Origin: CAWHMS01 sp963830495
GTDB lineage: Bacteria; Actinomycetota; Actinomycetes; Propionibacteriales; Nocardioidaceae
Reading direction: 5' to 3'
Assembly (NCBI GenBank): GCA_963830495.1
Contig: CAWHMS010000002.1
Location: forward strand, 124,001-188,000
DNA: 64,000 nucleotides
Positions 52,451-61,640 of this stretch are shown piece after piece. The stretch's first letter is position 1. The number at the start of each line of letters is the position of its first letter. A program made the translations under genes and the position numbers. The notes under the pieces were generated by a model that had not been told where the DNA came from, made no database searches, and was given only the letters and a program-made list of their open reading frames with translations.

Positions 52451-54369
52451 CCCGGTCGGCGAGCCCCAGCGTGGTCGAGCTCGATCCGAGCACCTGGTCC
52501 GACGCCAACCACGCCTACCTGGACGAAGCACTTGCCGAGGTGGCCGAGTCCATCGCCCGCCACCTCGGCAGACCATCAGCGACGTCGGGGCGACCCGTCC
52601 GTCGGCGCGGCAGTACCCGCGACCTGGAGCCGCCGGCTGCGCTCGACCTGGTGTGCAGCGCCTTCGGCCTGTCGCCGTTCGAGAGGTCGATCCTGGTGTG
52701 CTGCGCTGGGGTCGAGCTCGACGCGGCGTTCGCCGAGCTGTGTGCCGAGGCGTCCGGGGAGCGTCGGCCGGCGGCGCCGACCTTCGCGCTCGCGCTCGCG
52801 GCGCTGCCTGACCCCCACTGGTCCGCTATCGGCCCGGACTCGCCGCTGCGCCGGTGGCGGCTGGTGGAGCTGCATGGCCACGGCTCCCTGACGCAGGACG
52901 CGCTCCGGATCGACGAGCACGTGCTGCACTACCTCGCCGGCACGGCCGGCCATGACCCCAAGCTGGCCGGGGTCGTCGACTTCGCGGGGACCACGACTGT
53001 GATCACCGGCGGCCAGGAGTCGGCGGCACACCAGCTCGTCGACCGATGGCAACGGTCTTCTGCCGAGGCGTTGCCCGTCGTCGCAGGCGTCGATCGGAGC
53101 ACGCGCATCGCCATCGCCGGCCATGCCGCCCGCGACCTCGGGCACGAGCTCGCGCTGATCGACCCGGCAGTTATCCCGGTGGAGCCCGCAGCCCGCGAGG
53201 CGCTCGCCCGCCTGCTCGAGAGGGAGAGCGCGTTGGGAGCCGCGACGTACGTCGTCGACGGCGATGACGACACGGGCTGGGCGGGGGTAGACGCGCTCAT
53301 TGCGATTACGCACGCACCCATGGCCGTCTCGGCGACTCAGCCGCCGCCGCTGCGCAGGCGCCCGACCCTGGTGATCGATGCGCCACGCCCGACCGCGCGT
53401 GAGCAGCGAGAGCTGTGGGGTGAGGTGCTCGCCGACGACCCGGCAGGTGAGGCACTGGCCGCGGCGTTCGACCTTGGAGCGGAAGCGATCCGGGTCGCGG
53501 CCGCCGTCGGTGAAGCAGACGCGGCCTGGGCCGCCTGTCGCGCTCTGGACCGACCGGAGCTGGGGGCGCTTGCGCAGCGGGTCGACTCCGCCGCCAGCTG
53601 GAGCGACCTCGTGCTGCCCGCGGCGCAGCGCCGTACGCTCGAGCTGCTCGTCGCGCACGCCCGGCATCGGGTGACGGTGTACGACGACTGGGGCATGCGG
53701 ATGGGGCGCAGCCTCGGGTTGGGAAGCACCGCCGTCTTCAGCGGGCCGAGCGGCACCGGCAAGACCTTCGCCGCCGAGGTGATCGCCGCCGACCTCGGGC
53801 TCGACCTCTACCGTGTCGACCTGAGTGCGGTGGTGAGCAAGTACGTCGGCGAGACGGAGAAGAACCTGCGCCGGGTCTTCGACGCTGCCGACCACGGCTC
53901 GGCCGTGCTGCTCTTCGACGAGGCGGACGCGCTGTTCGGCAAGCGCACGGAGGTGCGGGACAGCCACGACCGCTACGCCAACGTCGAGGTGTCCTACCTC
54001 TTGCAGCGGATGGAGGCCTATCGAGGTACAGCGATCCTCACCACCAACATGGCCGAGTCGATCGATGCCGCCTTCCTGCGCCGGGTGCGCTTCGTCGTGC
54101 ACTTCCCCTTCCCGGACAAGCAGATGCGGCTAGAGCTGTGGCGGCGAGCCTTTCCAGCTGCGGCGCCGGCGGACGGGCTCGACCTCGAATCCTTGGCGGG
54201 CATGGACCTCGCCGGCGGGACCATCAGGAACGTGGCGGTCAACGCCGCCTTCGTCGCCGCCGACGCCGCCGAGCCGATCCAGATGCAGCACGTGATGCAG
54301 GCTGCGCGGATCGAGTCCGGCAAGCTCGGTCGCCCGATGCCCACCCTCCGTGCGGAGCCGGACCGATGA
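52447..54369 (+). CDS. AAA+ ATPase of the injection system (Cis15-like)
   Basis: 640 residues. The N-terminal 400 residues are helical and degenerate (a second, inactive-looking ATPase-like domain). The C-terminal AAA+ module is complete: Walker A FSGPSGTGKTF near 430-440, Walker B VLLFDEADALFGKRTEV near 487-503, the Arg finger region AFLRRVRFVVHFPFP, and sensor 2 in AGGTIRNVAVNAAFVAAD. eCIS loci regularly carry such an ATPase; assembly, effector loading or disassembly have been suggested. It lies between the cap and the putative effector genes. Confidence 0.9.
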   Translation: MTRSASPSVVELDPSTWSDANHAYLDEALAEVAESIARHLGRPSATSGRPVRRRGSTRDLEPPAALDLVCSAFGLSPFERSILVCCAGVELDAAFAELCAEASGERRPAAPTFALALAALPDPHWSAIGPDSPLRRWRLVELHGHGSLTQDALRIDEHVLHYLAGTAGHDPKLAGVVDFAGTTTVITGGQESAAHQLVDRWQRSSAEALPVVAGVDRSTRIAIAGHAARDLGHELALIDPAVIPVEPAAREALARLLERESALGAATYVVDGDDDTGWAGVDALIAITHAPMAVSATQPPPLRRRPTLVIDAPRPTAREQRELWGEVLADDPAGEALAAAFDLGAEAIRVAAAVGEADAAWAACRALDRPELGALAQRVDSAASWSDLVLPAAQRRTLELLVAHARHRVTVYDDWGMRMGRSLGLGSTAVFSGPSGTGKTFAAEVIAADLGLDLYRVDLSAVVSKYVGETEKNLRRVFDAADHGSAVLLFDEADALFGKRTEVRDSHDRYANVEVSYLLQRMEAYRGTAILTTNMAESIDAAFLRRVRFVVHFPFPDKQMRLELWRRAFPAAAPADGLDLESLAGMDLAGGTIRNVAVNAAFVAADAAEPIQMQHVMQAARIESGKLGRPMPTLRAEPDR

Positions 54370-54563
54370 CCGAAGCGCCGCGAGTGTCCCTTCACGACGT
54401 CAGGATCAGCGGCGAGCCGGCCGAGCGCACGCGGCTGCTCGCAGCCATCGAACGTGCTGTGGTCGAGGCCGTCGTCCGCGGGGCGAGTGAGCACGAGATC
54501 CGCCGCGCGGTCGCCATAGCGGTCCGCAAATGCGAACCCCACGGCGTTAGGGGTACGACGTAG
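54366..54563 (+). CDS. Small helical protein (65 aa) after the AAA+ ATPase
   Basis: Start ATG 54366 overlaps the ATPase stop (ATGA). Sequence MTEAPRVSLHDVRISGEP then a long helix (AERTRLLAAIERAVVEAVVRGA) and a second one (EHEIRRAVAIAVRKC). No domain is recognised. Strict coupling to the ATPase suggests an accessory or adaptor for the injection system. Confidence 0.65.
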   Translation: MTEAPRVSLHDVRISGEPAERTRLLAAIERAVVEAVVRGASEHEIRRAVAIAVRKCEPHGVRGTT

Positions 54564-54741
54564 GCGCCTAGTGGGGCGGAACGATGGCCATTCACGCAGT
54601 GAAGGTCCAGTCCAGACGTGAAGGCAGCCCTGCGGTGACTCGGGCAGCCCTTGCCCGTGGCCGGGATTGCTGACGATGACGCTGTCGTGACGCCGAGACG
54701 GCGCATAATGAGGGCAGAGCAACGAGTGCCCGGGTGGTGCC

Positions 54742-55716
54742 ATGAGATCCACGACCTTCGCTGACCGATCACCGAGCCCGCAGCCCGCGACGCTGTGGCG
54801 ATGCGGCGGGACGACGTGCCCTCCGGGCGCGTGTGACCACGACGACGAGATCCAACGTGACGCCTCAGGACCCGCGCCTGAGCAGGTGCCCGGTGTCGTG
54901 ACCGAGGTGCTGCGGTCCGAAGGCACGCCGCTGCCGCGCGGAGTCCGCACCGACATGGAGCGACGACTCGGCCACCACTTCGGCGACGTACGGGTGCACA
55001 CCGACAGCCGCGCCGCGGAGTCGGCTCGGGCGGTCGAGGCGCGGGCGTACACCGTGGGCAAGCACATGGTGTTCGCAGCACGCGAGTTCGCTCCTAGCAC
55101 CCCGCGGGGACGCACCCTGCTGGCGCACGAGCTCGTCCACACCATGCAAGGCTCAGCAGGATCTCGTGGACGCGCTGGCGGTATGAAGATCTCCGACCCG
55201 ACGGACGCCGGAGAGCTCGAGGCGGAGCAGCGGGCCCGAGCGGTGACCCAAGCCACCCCGGCGCGGACGTGCGCGCTCGCCGTCTCACCCGACGAGGAGG
55301 GCGGTGTCGAGGAGGAGGCCACGGAGCCCAGCCGAGGCACACCCCGCCAGCCCCGGCAGGGCGCCGCCACCATCGTCTGCGACGGCAGCGGCGGCTATCG
55401 GGTGTCGCTGGGCAGCTGGGCCGGCGCGACCTGTGGCATCGAGGGCTGTGTCCGCCGGCACGAGGAGTCGCACGCCTCGGACTGGCGACGCCGCTGGCCG
55501 GAGGGCTGCAAGGGCAAGGCCGACGGGGCGACCATCCCGCTCGGCGGCACGGGCTACGACGCCTTCCTCAAGACGTCGGAGTGCACGGCGTACGGCGTTG
55601 AAGAGTCCTGCATCACGCCGCTCTTCAACGCGGCCGTCCGTGGCAAGACCGCCTGCGAGGGCACGCTGCGCACCCACCTCGCCGACACCCGGCGCCAGAA
55701 GGCGTCCTTCTGCTGA
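54742..55716 (+). CDS. DUF4157 (eCIS-core) protein with a second HExxH domain: candidate effector
   Basis: 324 residues, start ATG 54742. Residues about 55-135 are the DUF4157 domain found in eCIS-associated toxins (GTPLPRGVRTDMERRLGHHFGDVRVHTD, MVFAAREFAPSTPRGRTLLAHELVHTMQ), including its HELVH zinc motif. After an acidic linker, residues about 205-324 form a second, cysteine-rich domain with a separate zinc-type motif, CVRRHEESHASDWRRRWPEGC (HEESH), and CTAYGVEESC. DUF4157 is thought to mark cargo for the injection system and may process it. The second domain is the likely active payload. Confidence 0.8.
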   Translation: MRSTTFADRSPSPQPATLWRCGGTTCPPGACDHDDEIQRDASGPAPEQVPGVVTEVLRSEGTPLPRGVRTDMERRLGHHFGDVRVHTDSRAAESARAVEARAYTVGKHMVFAAREFAPSTPRGRTLLAHELVHTMQGSAGSRGRAGGMKISDPTDAGELEAEQRARAVTQATPARTCALAVSPDEEGGVEEEATEPSRGTPRQPRQGAATIVCDGSGGYRVSLGSWAGATCGIEGCVRRHEESHASDWRRRWPEGCKGKADGATIPLGGTGYDAFLKTSECTAYGVEESCITPLFNAAVRGKTACEGTLRTHLADTRRQKASFC

Positions 55717-55726
55717 GGGCGACGAG

Positions 55727-55933
55727 GTGAACGAGACAGAGGCGGCAGAGGTCGCCCGGTGGCTCGCCGTTGCCGGGGGACACGAGTTGGCGGAGTACGC
55801 CGACCCGCGCGTCTCGCATGAGGGCACCACCTGGTTCGCGCACTTCCAGGGCGTGTCCGGTGCACCCGGCGACCACTTCGACGTGGTGCTCGACGAGTCC
55901 TCCCACGAGTCGCGCATCGTTGCAGGCCGCTGA
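55727..55933 (+). CDS. Small protein (68 aa) directly after the effector candidate
   Basis: Start GTG 55727, 10 nt beyond the effector stop and preceded by a GA-rich ribosome site. It reads NETEAAEVARWLAVAGGHELAEY, then GTTWFAHFQGVSGAPGDHFDVVLDES and ends RIVAGR: one helix and a few strands. I do not recognise it. By position it could be an immunity protein, a chaperone for the effector, or an unrelated small protein. Confidence 0.5.
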   Translation: MNETEAAEVARWLAVAGGHELAEYADPRVSHEGTTWFAHFQGVSGAPGDHFDVVLDESSHESRIVAGR

Positions 55934-56023
55934 CCGCCCGGCCGCCATCGACAGCGGCATAGGCAGCCCCGAACGATGGGCGTGGTGACGGGGCGGTGAC
56001 GCGTTACGGCGCACGCTCAGCGC

Positions 56024-56692
56024 GTGACGGGCTTCACCAGATCGCCGCAGGTGTTCAAGGGTGCCATCATCGGCCTCGACGCGTTGAAGCCCGTCGCCAG
56101 CGTGGTTGTGTTCCAGTACAACCCGGAGAAGGTCACGCGCCGACTCAGGCCCAAGTCTGGTTCCGCCGAGGGCGCCGAGGGTGAGGCGATGCGGCTGAGT
56201 GGCCCTCCGGAGGAGACATTCAGTCTCGAGGTCGACATCGACGCCGTCGACCAGCTCGCCGTGGGCGACCCGATCGCTGGCGCGCTCGGCATCGCACCGC
56301 AGCTCGCGTCGTTGGAGATGCTCTACTACCCGGCCTCGAGCGTCGTCATCGCCAACGAGGCGCTCGCGCTGGCCGGACTGGTCGAGGTCGTCCCACCCGA
56401 GGCACCGCTCGCCCTGCTGGTGTGGGGGCCGACCCGGGTGCTCCCGGTGCGCATCACCGACATCAGCATCGCCGAGGAGGCCTACGACCCGCTGCTCAAT
56501 CCCATCCAGGCCAAGGTGTCGCTGTCGCTGCGCGTCCTGACGTACGACGACCTGGGGCTGCTCAGCGCCGGGGGCGGTCTCTATCTCGTGCACCAGGTCG
56601 GCAAGGAGGTGCTGGCTGGGCTGGGGAGCACCCTCTCCTTCGCCGCCACCGCCAACCTCGGGGTCAGCGGCAGCGCGAGCGTCGGGGGCTGA
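56024..56692 (+). CDS. Spike-tube adaptor, CIS_tube family (Cis7-like)
   Basis: 222 residues, start GTG 56024. The N-terminus carries the family hallmark VVVFQYNPEKVTRRLRPK near 27-44, then RLSGPPEETFSLEVDIDAVDQLAVGDP, and the C-terminal half has the strand-rich block VLPVRITDISIAEEAYDPLLNPIQAKVSLSLRVLTYDD. In eCIS the protein joins the tube to the spike hub and is normally followed by a LysM protein, as here. Confidence 0.88.
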   Translation: MTGFTRSPQVFKGAIIGLDALKPVASVVVFQYNPEKVTRRLRPKSGSAEGAEGEAMRLSGPPEETFSLEVDIDAVDQLAVGDPIAGALGIAPQLASLEMLYYPASSVVIANEALALAGLVEVVPPEAPLALLVWGPTRVLPVRITDISIAEEAYDPLLNPIQAKVSLSLRVLTYDDLGLLSAGGGLYLVHQVGKEVLAGLGSTLSFAATANLGVSGSASVGG

Positions 56693-56693
56693 C

Positions 56694-57011
56694 ATGTTCG
56701 CCTCGACGAGCCGGTATGCCGGAGTCGCCACCACGACGTACACCGCCACCGCGCCGGACGGCAGCCAGCGCACGATCACCTACGTCCGTCGCCGGCTGTT
56801 GCCACGGCCGGGCGACCACACGGTGCTCACCCACCACACCGTCGCGCCCGGTGAGCGGCTGGACCACATCGCAGCCCGCTACCTCGGGGACCCGACCCAG
56901 TTCTGGCGGATCTGCGAGGCCACTGACGTGCTGCAGCCGCACCTGCTCGAGGAGACAGGGCGACAGGTACCGATCGCTGCTCCCCTGCCCGGCAGCCCGA
57001 GGGGCGGCTGA
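56694..57011 (+). CDS. LysM-domain baseplate protein (gp53-like)
   Basis: 105 residues, 1 nt after the adaptor stop. After a basic beta-rich start (TYTATAPDGSQRTITYVRRRLLPRPG) comes a LysM-type unit, HHTVAPGERLDHIAARYLGDPTQFWRICEATDVLQP near 47-82. In contractile systems this small protein belongs to the inner baseplate between tube and hub. It lies in the expected order between Cis7- and hub-like genes. Confidence 0.85.
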   Translation: MFASTSRYAGVATTTYTATAPDGSQRTITYVRRRLLPRPGDHTVLTHHTVAPGERLDHIAARYLGDPTQFWRICEATDVLQPHLLEETGRQVPIAAPLPGSPRGG

Positions 57012-57015
57012 GGCG

Positions 57016-58125
57016 ATGCTCGACAACGTGCTCGGCATCCGCCTGCTGCTCTGGGCGGGCAACCCGCTGCCGGTCCCGCAGCCGGCACTGCTCGGCCCGC
57101 TCCGCAGCGTCGACGTCACCAACGACGCGGTCTCGACCGACGGCTTCCAGCTCACATTTGCGCTGACGAAGGACAAGTTCGGCTTCCACGACGTGCTGGG
57201 CGCCCTGTCACCGGGCACGCGGGTCTGGGTCGGTGCCGTCATCGGCGCTGTGCCGGAGGCCCTCATCGACGGCGTCGTGGATCGGCACGACATCAGCCCG
57301 AGTGACCAGCCGGGGCGGTCGACGCTCACCGTGACCGGCACGACCGTGTCGTCGCTGCTCGGCCTGGAGGAGCACAGCCAGCGCCACCCCAACCAGCCCG
57401 ACTACGTGATCGTCACGAAGCTGCTGCTGCAGTACCCGGATCTCGGCTTGGTCCCGGCCGTCACCCCCACCACCGACATCCCGATCGAGCTCGACCGCAC
57501 GCCGCAGCAGAACGAGACCGACCTGGCGCTGATCCGCCGGCTCGCCACCACCAACGGCTTCGTGTTCTACACCGAGCCGATCACGTTCGGAGTCAACAAG
57601 GCGTACTGGGGCCCGGTGCTACGCGCCGGCATTCCGCAGCGGCGACTGACGCTCGGCATGGGCTCGCACCGCAATGTCAAGAGCCTCTCCTTCAGCTTCG
57701 ACTCGCTCGCCCCCGTCGGGGCCGCGGGCTCGTTCGTCGAGCCCTTCACGAAGACGACCATCCCACTGCCGGCGCTGCCGGCGCTGCGTCTGCCACCGCT
57801 TGCCGCCAAGCCGGCGGCCGTGCGACGTACGACCGTGCTCCGTGCGGCCGCCAACGCCGGGCCGATCCAGGGCGCGCTCGCCTCGGTCGCAGCGGCCACC
57901 AGCGCACCCGAGGCGGTCTCCGGCCAGGGCACGCTCGACACCGCCCGCTACGGCGCGATCCTCCGGGCTCGCGGGCTGGTCGGCGTGCGCGGTGCGGGCG
58001 TTGACTACGACGGCCACTACTACGTCAGCCGGGTGACGCATCGGATCTCGCCCGGCTCCTACACCCAGAGCTTCGCGCTGAGCCGCGAGGGCACGCTGCC
58101 GTTGTCGCCGGTGGTGGTCCCGTGA
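57016..58125 (+). CDS. Baseplate hub protein (phage late control D / VgrG N-terminal-like)
   Basis: 369 residues, start ATG 57016. VTNDAVSTDGFQLTFALTKDKFG near 34-56, GVVDRHDISPSDQPGRSTLTVTGTTVSSLLGLEEHS near 85-120 and the ETDLALIRRLATTNGFVFYTEP block near 165-187 identify the gpD/gp27-like hub fold; a Pro-rich linker and the C-terminal YYVSRVTHRISPGSYTQSFALSREG complete it. A trimer of this protein would link the tube to the spike. GTGA overlap with the spike gene. Confidence 0.9.
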   Translation: MLDNVLGIRLLLWAGNPLPVPQPALLGPLRSVDVTNDAVSTDGFQLTFALTKDKFGFHDVLGALSPGTRVWVGAVIGAVPEALIDGVVDRHDISPSDQPGRSTLTVTGTTVSSLLGLEEHSQRHPNQPDYVIVTKLLLQYPDLGLVPAVTPTTDIPIELDRTPQQNETDLALIRRLATTNGFVFYTEPITFGVNKAYWGPVLRAGIPQRRLTLGMGSHRNVKSLSFSFDSLAPVGAAGSFVEPFTKTTIPLPALPALRLPPLAAKPAAVRRTTVLRAAANAGPIQGALASVAAATSAPEAVSGQGTLDTARYGAILRARGLVGVRGAGVDYDGHYYVSRVTHRISPGSYTQSFALSREGTLPLSPVVVP

Positions 58126-58622
58126 GCCGGCAGTTCTGGGGCAAGTACCGCGGCATCGTGAAGGACATCAACGACCCGCTGATGACCATGCGGATCAAGG
58201 CCGAGGTGCCCGACGTGTACGGCGACGGCGAGAGCGGCTGGGCGCTGCCGTGTGCGCCCTTCGGTGGCGACGGGTCGGGCTTCTTCGCGCTCCCCACGGT
58301 CGGGGCAGGCGTGTGGATCGAGTTCGAGCATGGTGACCCCGACTACCCGATCTGGGCCGGCTGCTGGTGGGGCTCTGTCGCCGAGATCCCCACCACGTGG
58401 CTGACGCCGCCCTACCAGAAGGTGATGATCATCAGCCCGGGCGGACACAGCATCACGGTCGACGACACACCCGGCATCGGTGGGGTCACGCTCGAGACGG
58501 CCGATGGCGCCAAGGTGACGCTGAGCGTGACCGGGCTGGAGATCAGCAACGGCATGGGGGCGGCGATCAAGCTGAGCGGCCCGCAGGTCTCGGTCAACAA
58601 CGGCGCTTTGGACGTGCTCTGA
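58122..58622 (+). CDS. Baseplate spike protein (gpV / gp5 OB-fold type)
   Basis: 166 residues, start GTG 58122. The OB-fold is typical: WGKYRGIVKDINDPLMTMRIKAEVPDVYGDGESGWALPCAPFGG and FALPTVGAGVWIEFEHGDPDYPIWAGCWWG. The C-terminal 60 residues form a short beta-helix spike (ISPGGHSITVDDTPGIGGVTLETADGAKVTLSVTGLEIS). Together with the hub it equals a split VgrG. The PAAR-like tip gene follows by a TGATG overlap. Confidence 0.92.
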   Translation: MSRQFWGKYRGIVKDINDPLMTMRIKAEVPDVYGDGESGWALPCAPFGGDGSGFFALPTVGAGVWIEFEHGDPDYPIWAGCWWGSVAEIPTTWLTPPYQKVMIISPGGHSITVDDTPGIGGVTLETADGAKVTLSVTGLEISNGMGAAIKLSGPQVSVNNGALDVL

Positions 58623-58942
58623 TGCCCGGCTACGTGCTGACCCAGGGCGCCACCGTGATGTGCATGCACGGAGGTCAGGCCCAGCCCACGTCGCCGCTAC
58701 CGCGCGTGCAGGTCGCCGGCCAGCCTGCCATCGGCCAGACCAGCGTCTACACCGTGGCCGGTTGTCCGCTGGTGCCTCCACCCGGCCCACCACCCTGTGT
58801 GTCGGCCACCTGGGTGGTGCCGGCCGTGCGGGTGCGGTCCAGCGGCATACCGCTCGTGCTCAACGACAGCACCGCGGTGTGCGTCCCCACCGGCACCGGC
58901 CTGCTGCCGGTGGCCTTCCAGGTGCGGGTGAAGGCGTCATGA
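58622..58942 (+). CDS. PAAR-like spike tip protein
   Basis: 106 residues, start ATG 58622. VLTQGATVMCMHGGQAQPTSPLPRV, AGQPAIGQTSVYTVAGCPLVPPPGPPPCVSATWVVPA and RVRSSGIPLVLNDSTAVCVPTGTGLLPV match the PAAR-like/DUF4280-type tip proteins of contractile systems. Cys and His residues could bind a metal at the apex. It sharpens the spike that punctures the target envelope. Confidence 0.88.
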   Translation: MPGYVLTQGATVMCMHGGQAQPTSPLPRVQVAGQPAIGQTSVYTVAGCPLVPPPGPPPCVSATWVVPAVRVRSSGIPLVLNDSTAVCVPTGTGLLPVAFQVRVKAS

Positions 58943-59298
58943 CTTACCTGGACTACCCCTTCCGGATCGACGGCCGTGGCCGCTCGGCTCTCACCGATCG
59001 CGGCGACCACATCCGCGACCTCGTCGAGCAGGTGCTCTTCACCAGTCCGGGTGAGCGGGTCAACCGTCCGTCGTTCGGCTGCGGCCTCCTGCAGCTGGTG
59101 TTCCAGCCCAACTCCGAGCCGCTCGAGCTGGCGACCCAGGCCACGGTCCAGGCGGCGCTGCACCAGTGGCTGGGCGAGCTCATCGCCGTGGAGAGCGTGA
59201 CCGTCGAGGCGGACGACGCGGTGCTGCGCGTCACGGTCAGCTACACGGTGCGGGAGACCCAGGAGTCGCGCGTCGACGAGTTCCGGAGCACGGTGTGA
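58939..59298 (+). CDS. gp25/GPW-family baseplate protein (Cis9-like)
   Basis: 119 residues, ATGA overlap with the tip gene. The gp25 core is clear: DYPFRIDGRGRSALTDRGDHIRDLVEQVLFTSPGERVNRPSFGCGLLQLVFQPN with the conserved lysozyme-like inner-baseplate motif (TSPGERVNRPSFGCGL). It nucleates sheath polymerisation on the baseplate. Confidence 0.94.
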   Translation: MTYLDYPFRIDGRGRSALTDRGDHIRDLVEQVLFTSPGERVNRPSFGCGLLQLVFQPNSEPLELATQATVQAALHQWLGELIAVESVTVEADDAVLRVTVSYTVRETQESRVDEFRSTV

Positions 59299-61640
59299 CC
59301 GGCCCGCCCGCCACCTACAGCTGCCGCGACGACCTCCGTGCGGAGGCGGTGCTCGACGCGACCACGGTCAACGGCCTCGACTTCCTCGAGGTGCGGCCCA
59401 ACCAGACCAAGGTCGAGGTCCACTTCCTGCACCCGCTCCCCGGACAGCCGGACGGCGTCCCGGTCGGTGGCACTACCCTCAACCGGACGCACCTGGTGAT
59501 CGAGGGCGGCGATCGGGTCCGCGATATCAGGGTCAGGTCGACCGCCACCTCGGGTACGGTCCTGACCGTCGTCGTGTCCGGCCCGGGCGACTTCTCGACG
59601 TACCGGCTGCGGCTGGTCGACCCCGTCAGCGGCGGCACGCCCTCGGGCTTCGACCCAAGGACGAGCCAGATCGACTTCTCCTTCAAGGCCGGCTGCCCGA
59701 TCCGGTTCGACTGCGCTCCGGCCGCGGACTGCCCGCCCGAGCCGGAGACCTCCCAGGTGCGCGACTACCTGGCCAAGGACTACGACAGCTTCCGCCAGCT
59801 GATGCTCGACCGGATGGCGACGACGATCCCCGACTGGCGCGAGCGCAACCCCGCAGACCTGCAGATCGCCCTGGTGGAGCTGCTCGCCTTCGCCGCCGAC
59901 CGGCTCAGCGAGGAGCAGGACGCGGTGGCCACCGAGGCCTACCTCGGTACGGCGCGCAGCCGGGTGTCCGTACGTCGGCACGCCCGCCTGTTGGGATACC
60001 GCATGCACGAGGGCTGTGCGGCCCGCGCCTTCGTGCAGGTTCAAGCGGGCGGCACTGTGCCGATCGCGGAGGGCCGGCAGTTCCTCACCGGCGACGACGA
60101 CAGCACCCTGGTCTTCGAGGCGCTGCACGACCTCACCGCCTCCCCGGCCCGCAACGACATTCCTCTCTACACGTGGACCGACGAGCAGTGCTGCCTCCCG
60201 CGCGGAGCCACCAGGGCGACCCTGGCCGGCGAGACGGCCGACCTCGGGCTCAGCCCGGGAGACTTCCTGCTGCTGGAGGAGCTTGCCGGGGTGGCGAGCG
60301 GCGATCCAGTGGACGCCGATCGCAGCCACCGACATGTCGTCCGGCTGACCGACGTCACCGCTGCGACCGACCCGCTCGACGGCACCGACGTGGTCGAGGT
60401 CGCGTGGGCGGCCGAGGATGCCCTGCCCTTCCCCTTCTGCATCACCGCCCTGACGACCTCGCCCGAGGGCGTCCGGCAGCACTCGACGTGTGGGGTCGCC
60501 CGCGGCAACGTCGTGCTGGTCGAGCACGGCGAGCGGATGAGCGAGCCCGTGCTGCTCACCAAGACGGTCGACGTCGCCGGCAGGTGGCGCCCAGGGCTGC
60601 CCGACGGTCGCCCGACGTACGCCGTCCCGTACGGCCCGACCCTTGCCGCGAGCCGGCTGCTCGACCTCGACCCAAGACGCGCCCGCGCAGCCGTGACGGT
60701 GAGCGACGGGGACCGCGACTACGACGTGACCGGCTTCGACCTGCTCGGCTCGGCGGCTGATGCCGCGGACTTCATGGTGGAGACCGAGGAGGACGGCACC
60801 ACGCTGCTGCGCTTCGGCGACGGAAGCTACGGCCGCCGACCCGACCCAGACCTCGACCACCGTGCGACGTACCGCCGCGGTCACGGCGCGATCGGCAACG
60901 TGGGGGCGGAGTCCATCACCCGAATCAGGTCGAGCGACCCCGCGGTGCTCGGCGTGCGCAATCCGCTGCCGGCCGGCGGCGGCACCGATCCCGAGCCGAC
61001 CGACAAGGTGCGCACCGATGCGCCACATGCCTTCCGGGTGCAGGAGCGTGCCGTGACGGAGGCGGACTACGGCACTGTGCTCACCGAACGCTTCCCCGGG
61101 GTGCAACGGGCCGCGGGTCGGATGCGCTGGACCGGTAGCTGGTACACCGCCTTCGTCACCGTCGACCGGGTCGCGGGGCTCGACGTCGACCGGACGTTCC
61201 GCGCATCGGTGCAGGACTTCCTCGACACCTACCGGATGGCCGGCGTCGACGTCGAGGTGTCGAGACCCGAGCCGGTCCCGCTGGAGATCACCCTGGACGT
61301 CTGCGCACGCACGGATCGCTTCGCGGCCGACGTGGAGCGCGACGTGCTCGACGCCCTCTCGTCGGGGGTGCTGCGGGACGGACGGCGCGGGCTCTTCCAC
61401 CCGGACCACTTCACGTTCGGCACGCCCGTCTACCTCAGCCAGGTGTACGCCACCGCGCTCGCCGTACCCGGGGTGGAGACGGTGCGGGCCTCGACGTTCC
61501 GCCGGTACGGCGAGCCCGACCGCGGCGAGCTGGCCACTGGGGTGATCCGCGTGCACGACCTGGAGATCGCCCAGCTGGCCAACGACCCCGATGTCCCCGA
61601 GCGCGGCATCCTCAGCGTGACCGTGGCAGGTGGCCGATGA
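59295..61640 (+). CDS. Baseplate J-like wedge protein (Cis11-like)
   Basis: 781 residues, start GTG 59295. The N-terminal 150 residues are a beta-rich domain. DYLAKDYDSFRQLMLDRMATTIPDWRERNPADLQIALVELLAFAADRLSEEQDAVATEAYLGTARSRVSVRRHARLLGYRMHEGCAARAFV then marks the gp6/gpJ-type wedge core. ADYGTVLTERFPGVQRAAGRMRWTGSWYTAFVTVD and EVSRPEPVPLEITLDVCA belong to the C-terminal J-like domain. It forms part of the baseplate ring that triggers contraction. Confidence 0.9.
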   Translation: MTGPPATYSCRDDLRAEAVLDATTVNGLDFLEVRPNQTKVEVHFLHPLPGQPDGVPVGGTTLNRTHLVIEGGDRVRDIRVRSTATSGTVLTVVVSGPGDFSTYRLRLVDPVSGGTPSGFDPRTSQIDFSFKAGCPIRFDCAPAADCPPEPETSQVRDYLAKDYDSFRQLMLDRMATTIPDWRERNPADLQIALVELLAFAADRLSEEQDAVATEAYLGTARSRVSVRRHARLLGYRMHEGCAARAFVQVQAGGTVPIAEGRQFLTGDDDSTLVFEALHDLTASPARNDIPLYTWTDEQCCLPRGATRATLAGETADLGLSPGDFLLLEELAGVASGDPVDADRSHRHVVRLTDVTAATDPLDGTDVVEVAWAAEDALPFPFCITALTTSPEGVRQHSTCGVARGNVVLVEHGERMSEPVLLTKTVDVAGRWRPGLPDGRPTYAVPYGPTLAASRLLDLDPRRARAAVTVSDGDRDYDVTGFDLLGSAADAADFMVETEEDGTTLLRFGDGSYGRRPDPDLDHRATYRRGHGAIGNVGAESITRIRSSDPAVLGVRNPLPAGGGTDPEPTDKVRTDAPHAFRVQERAVTEADYGTVLTERFPGVQRAAGRMRWTGSWYTAFVTVDRVAGLDVDRTFRASVQDFLDTYRMAGVDVEVSRPEPVPLEITLDVCARTDRFAADVERDVLDALSSGVLRDGRRGLFHPDHFTFGTPVYLSQVYATALAVPGVETVRASTFRRYGEPDRGELATGVIRVHDLEIAQLANDPDVPERGILSVTVAGGR

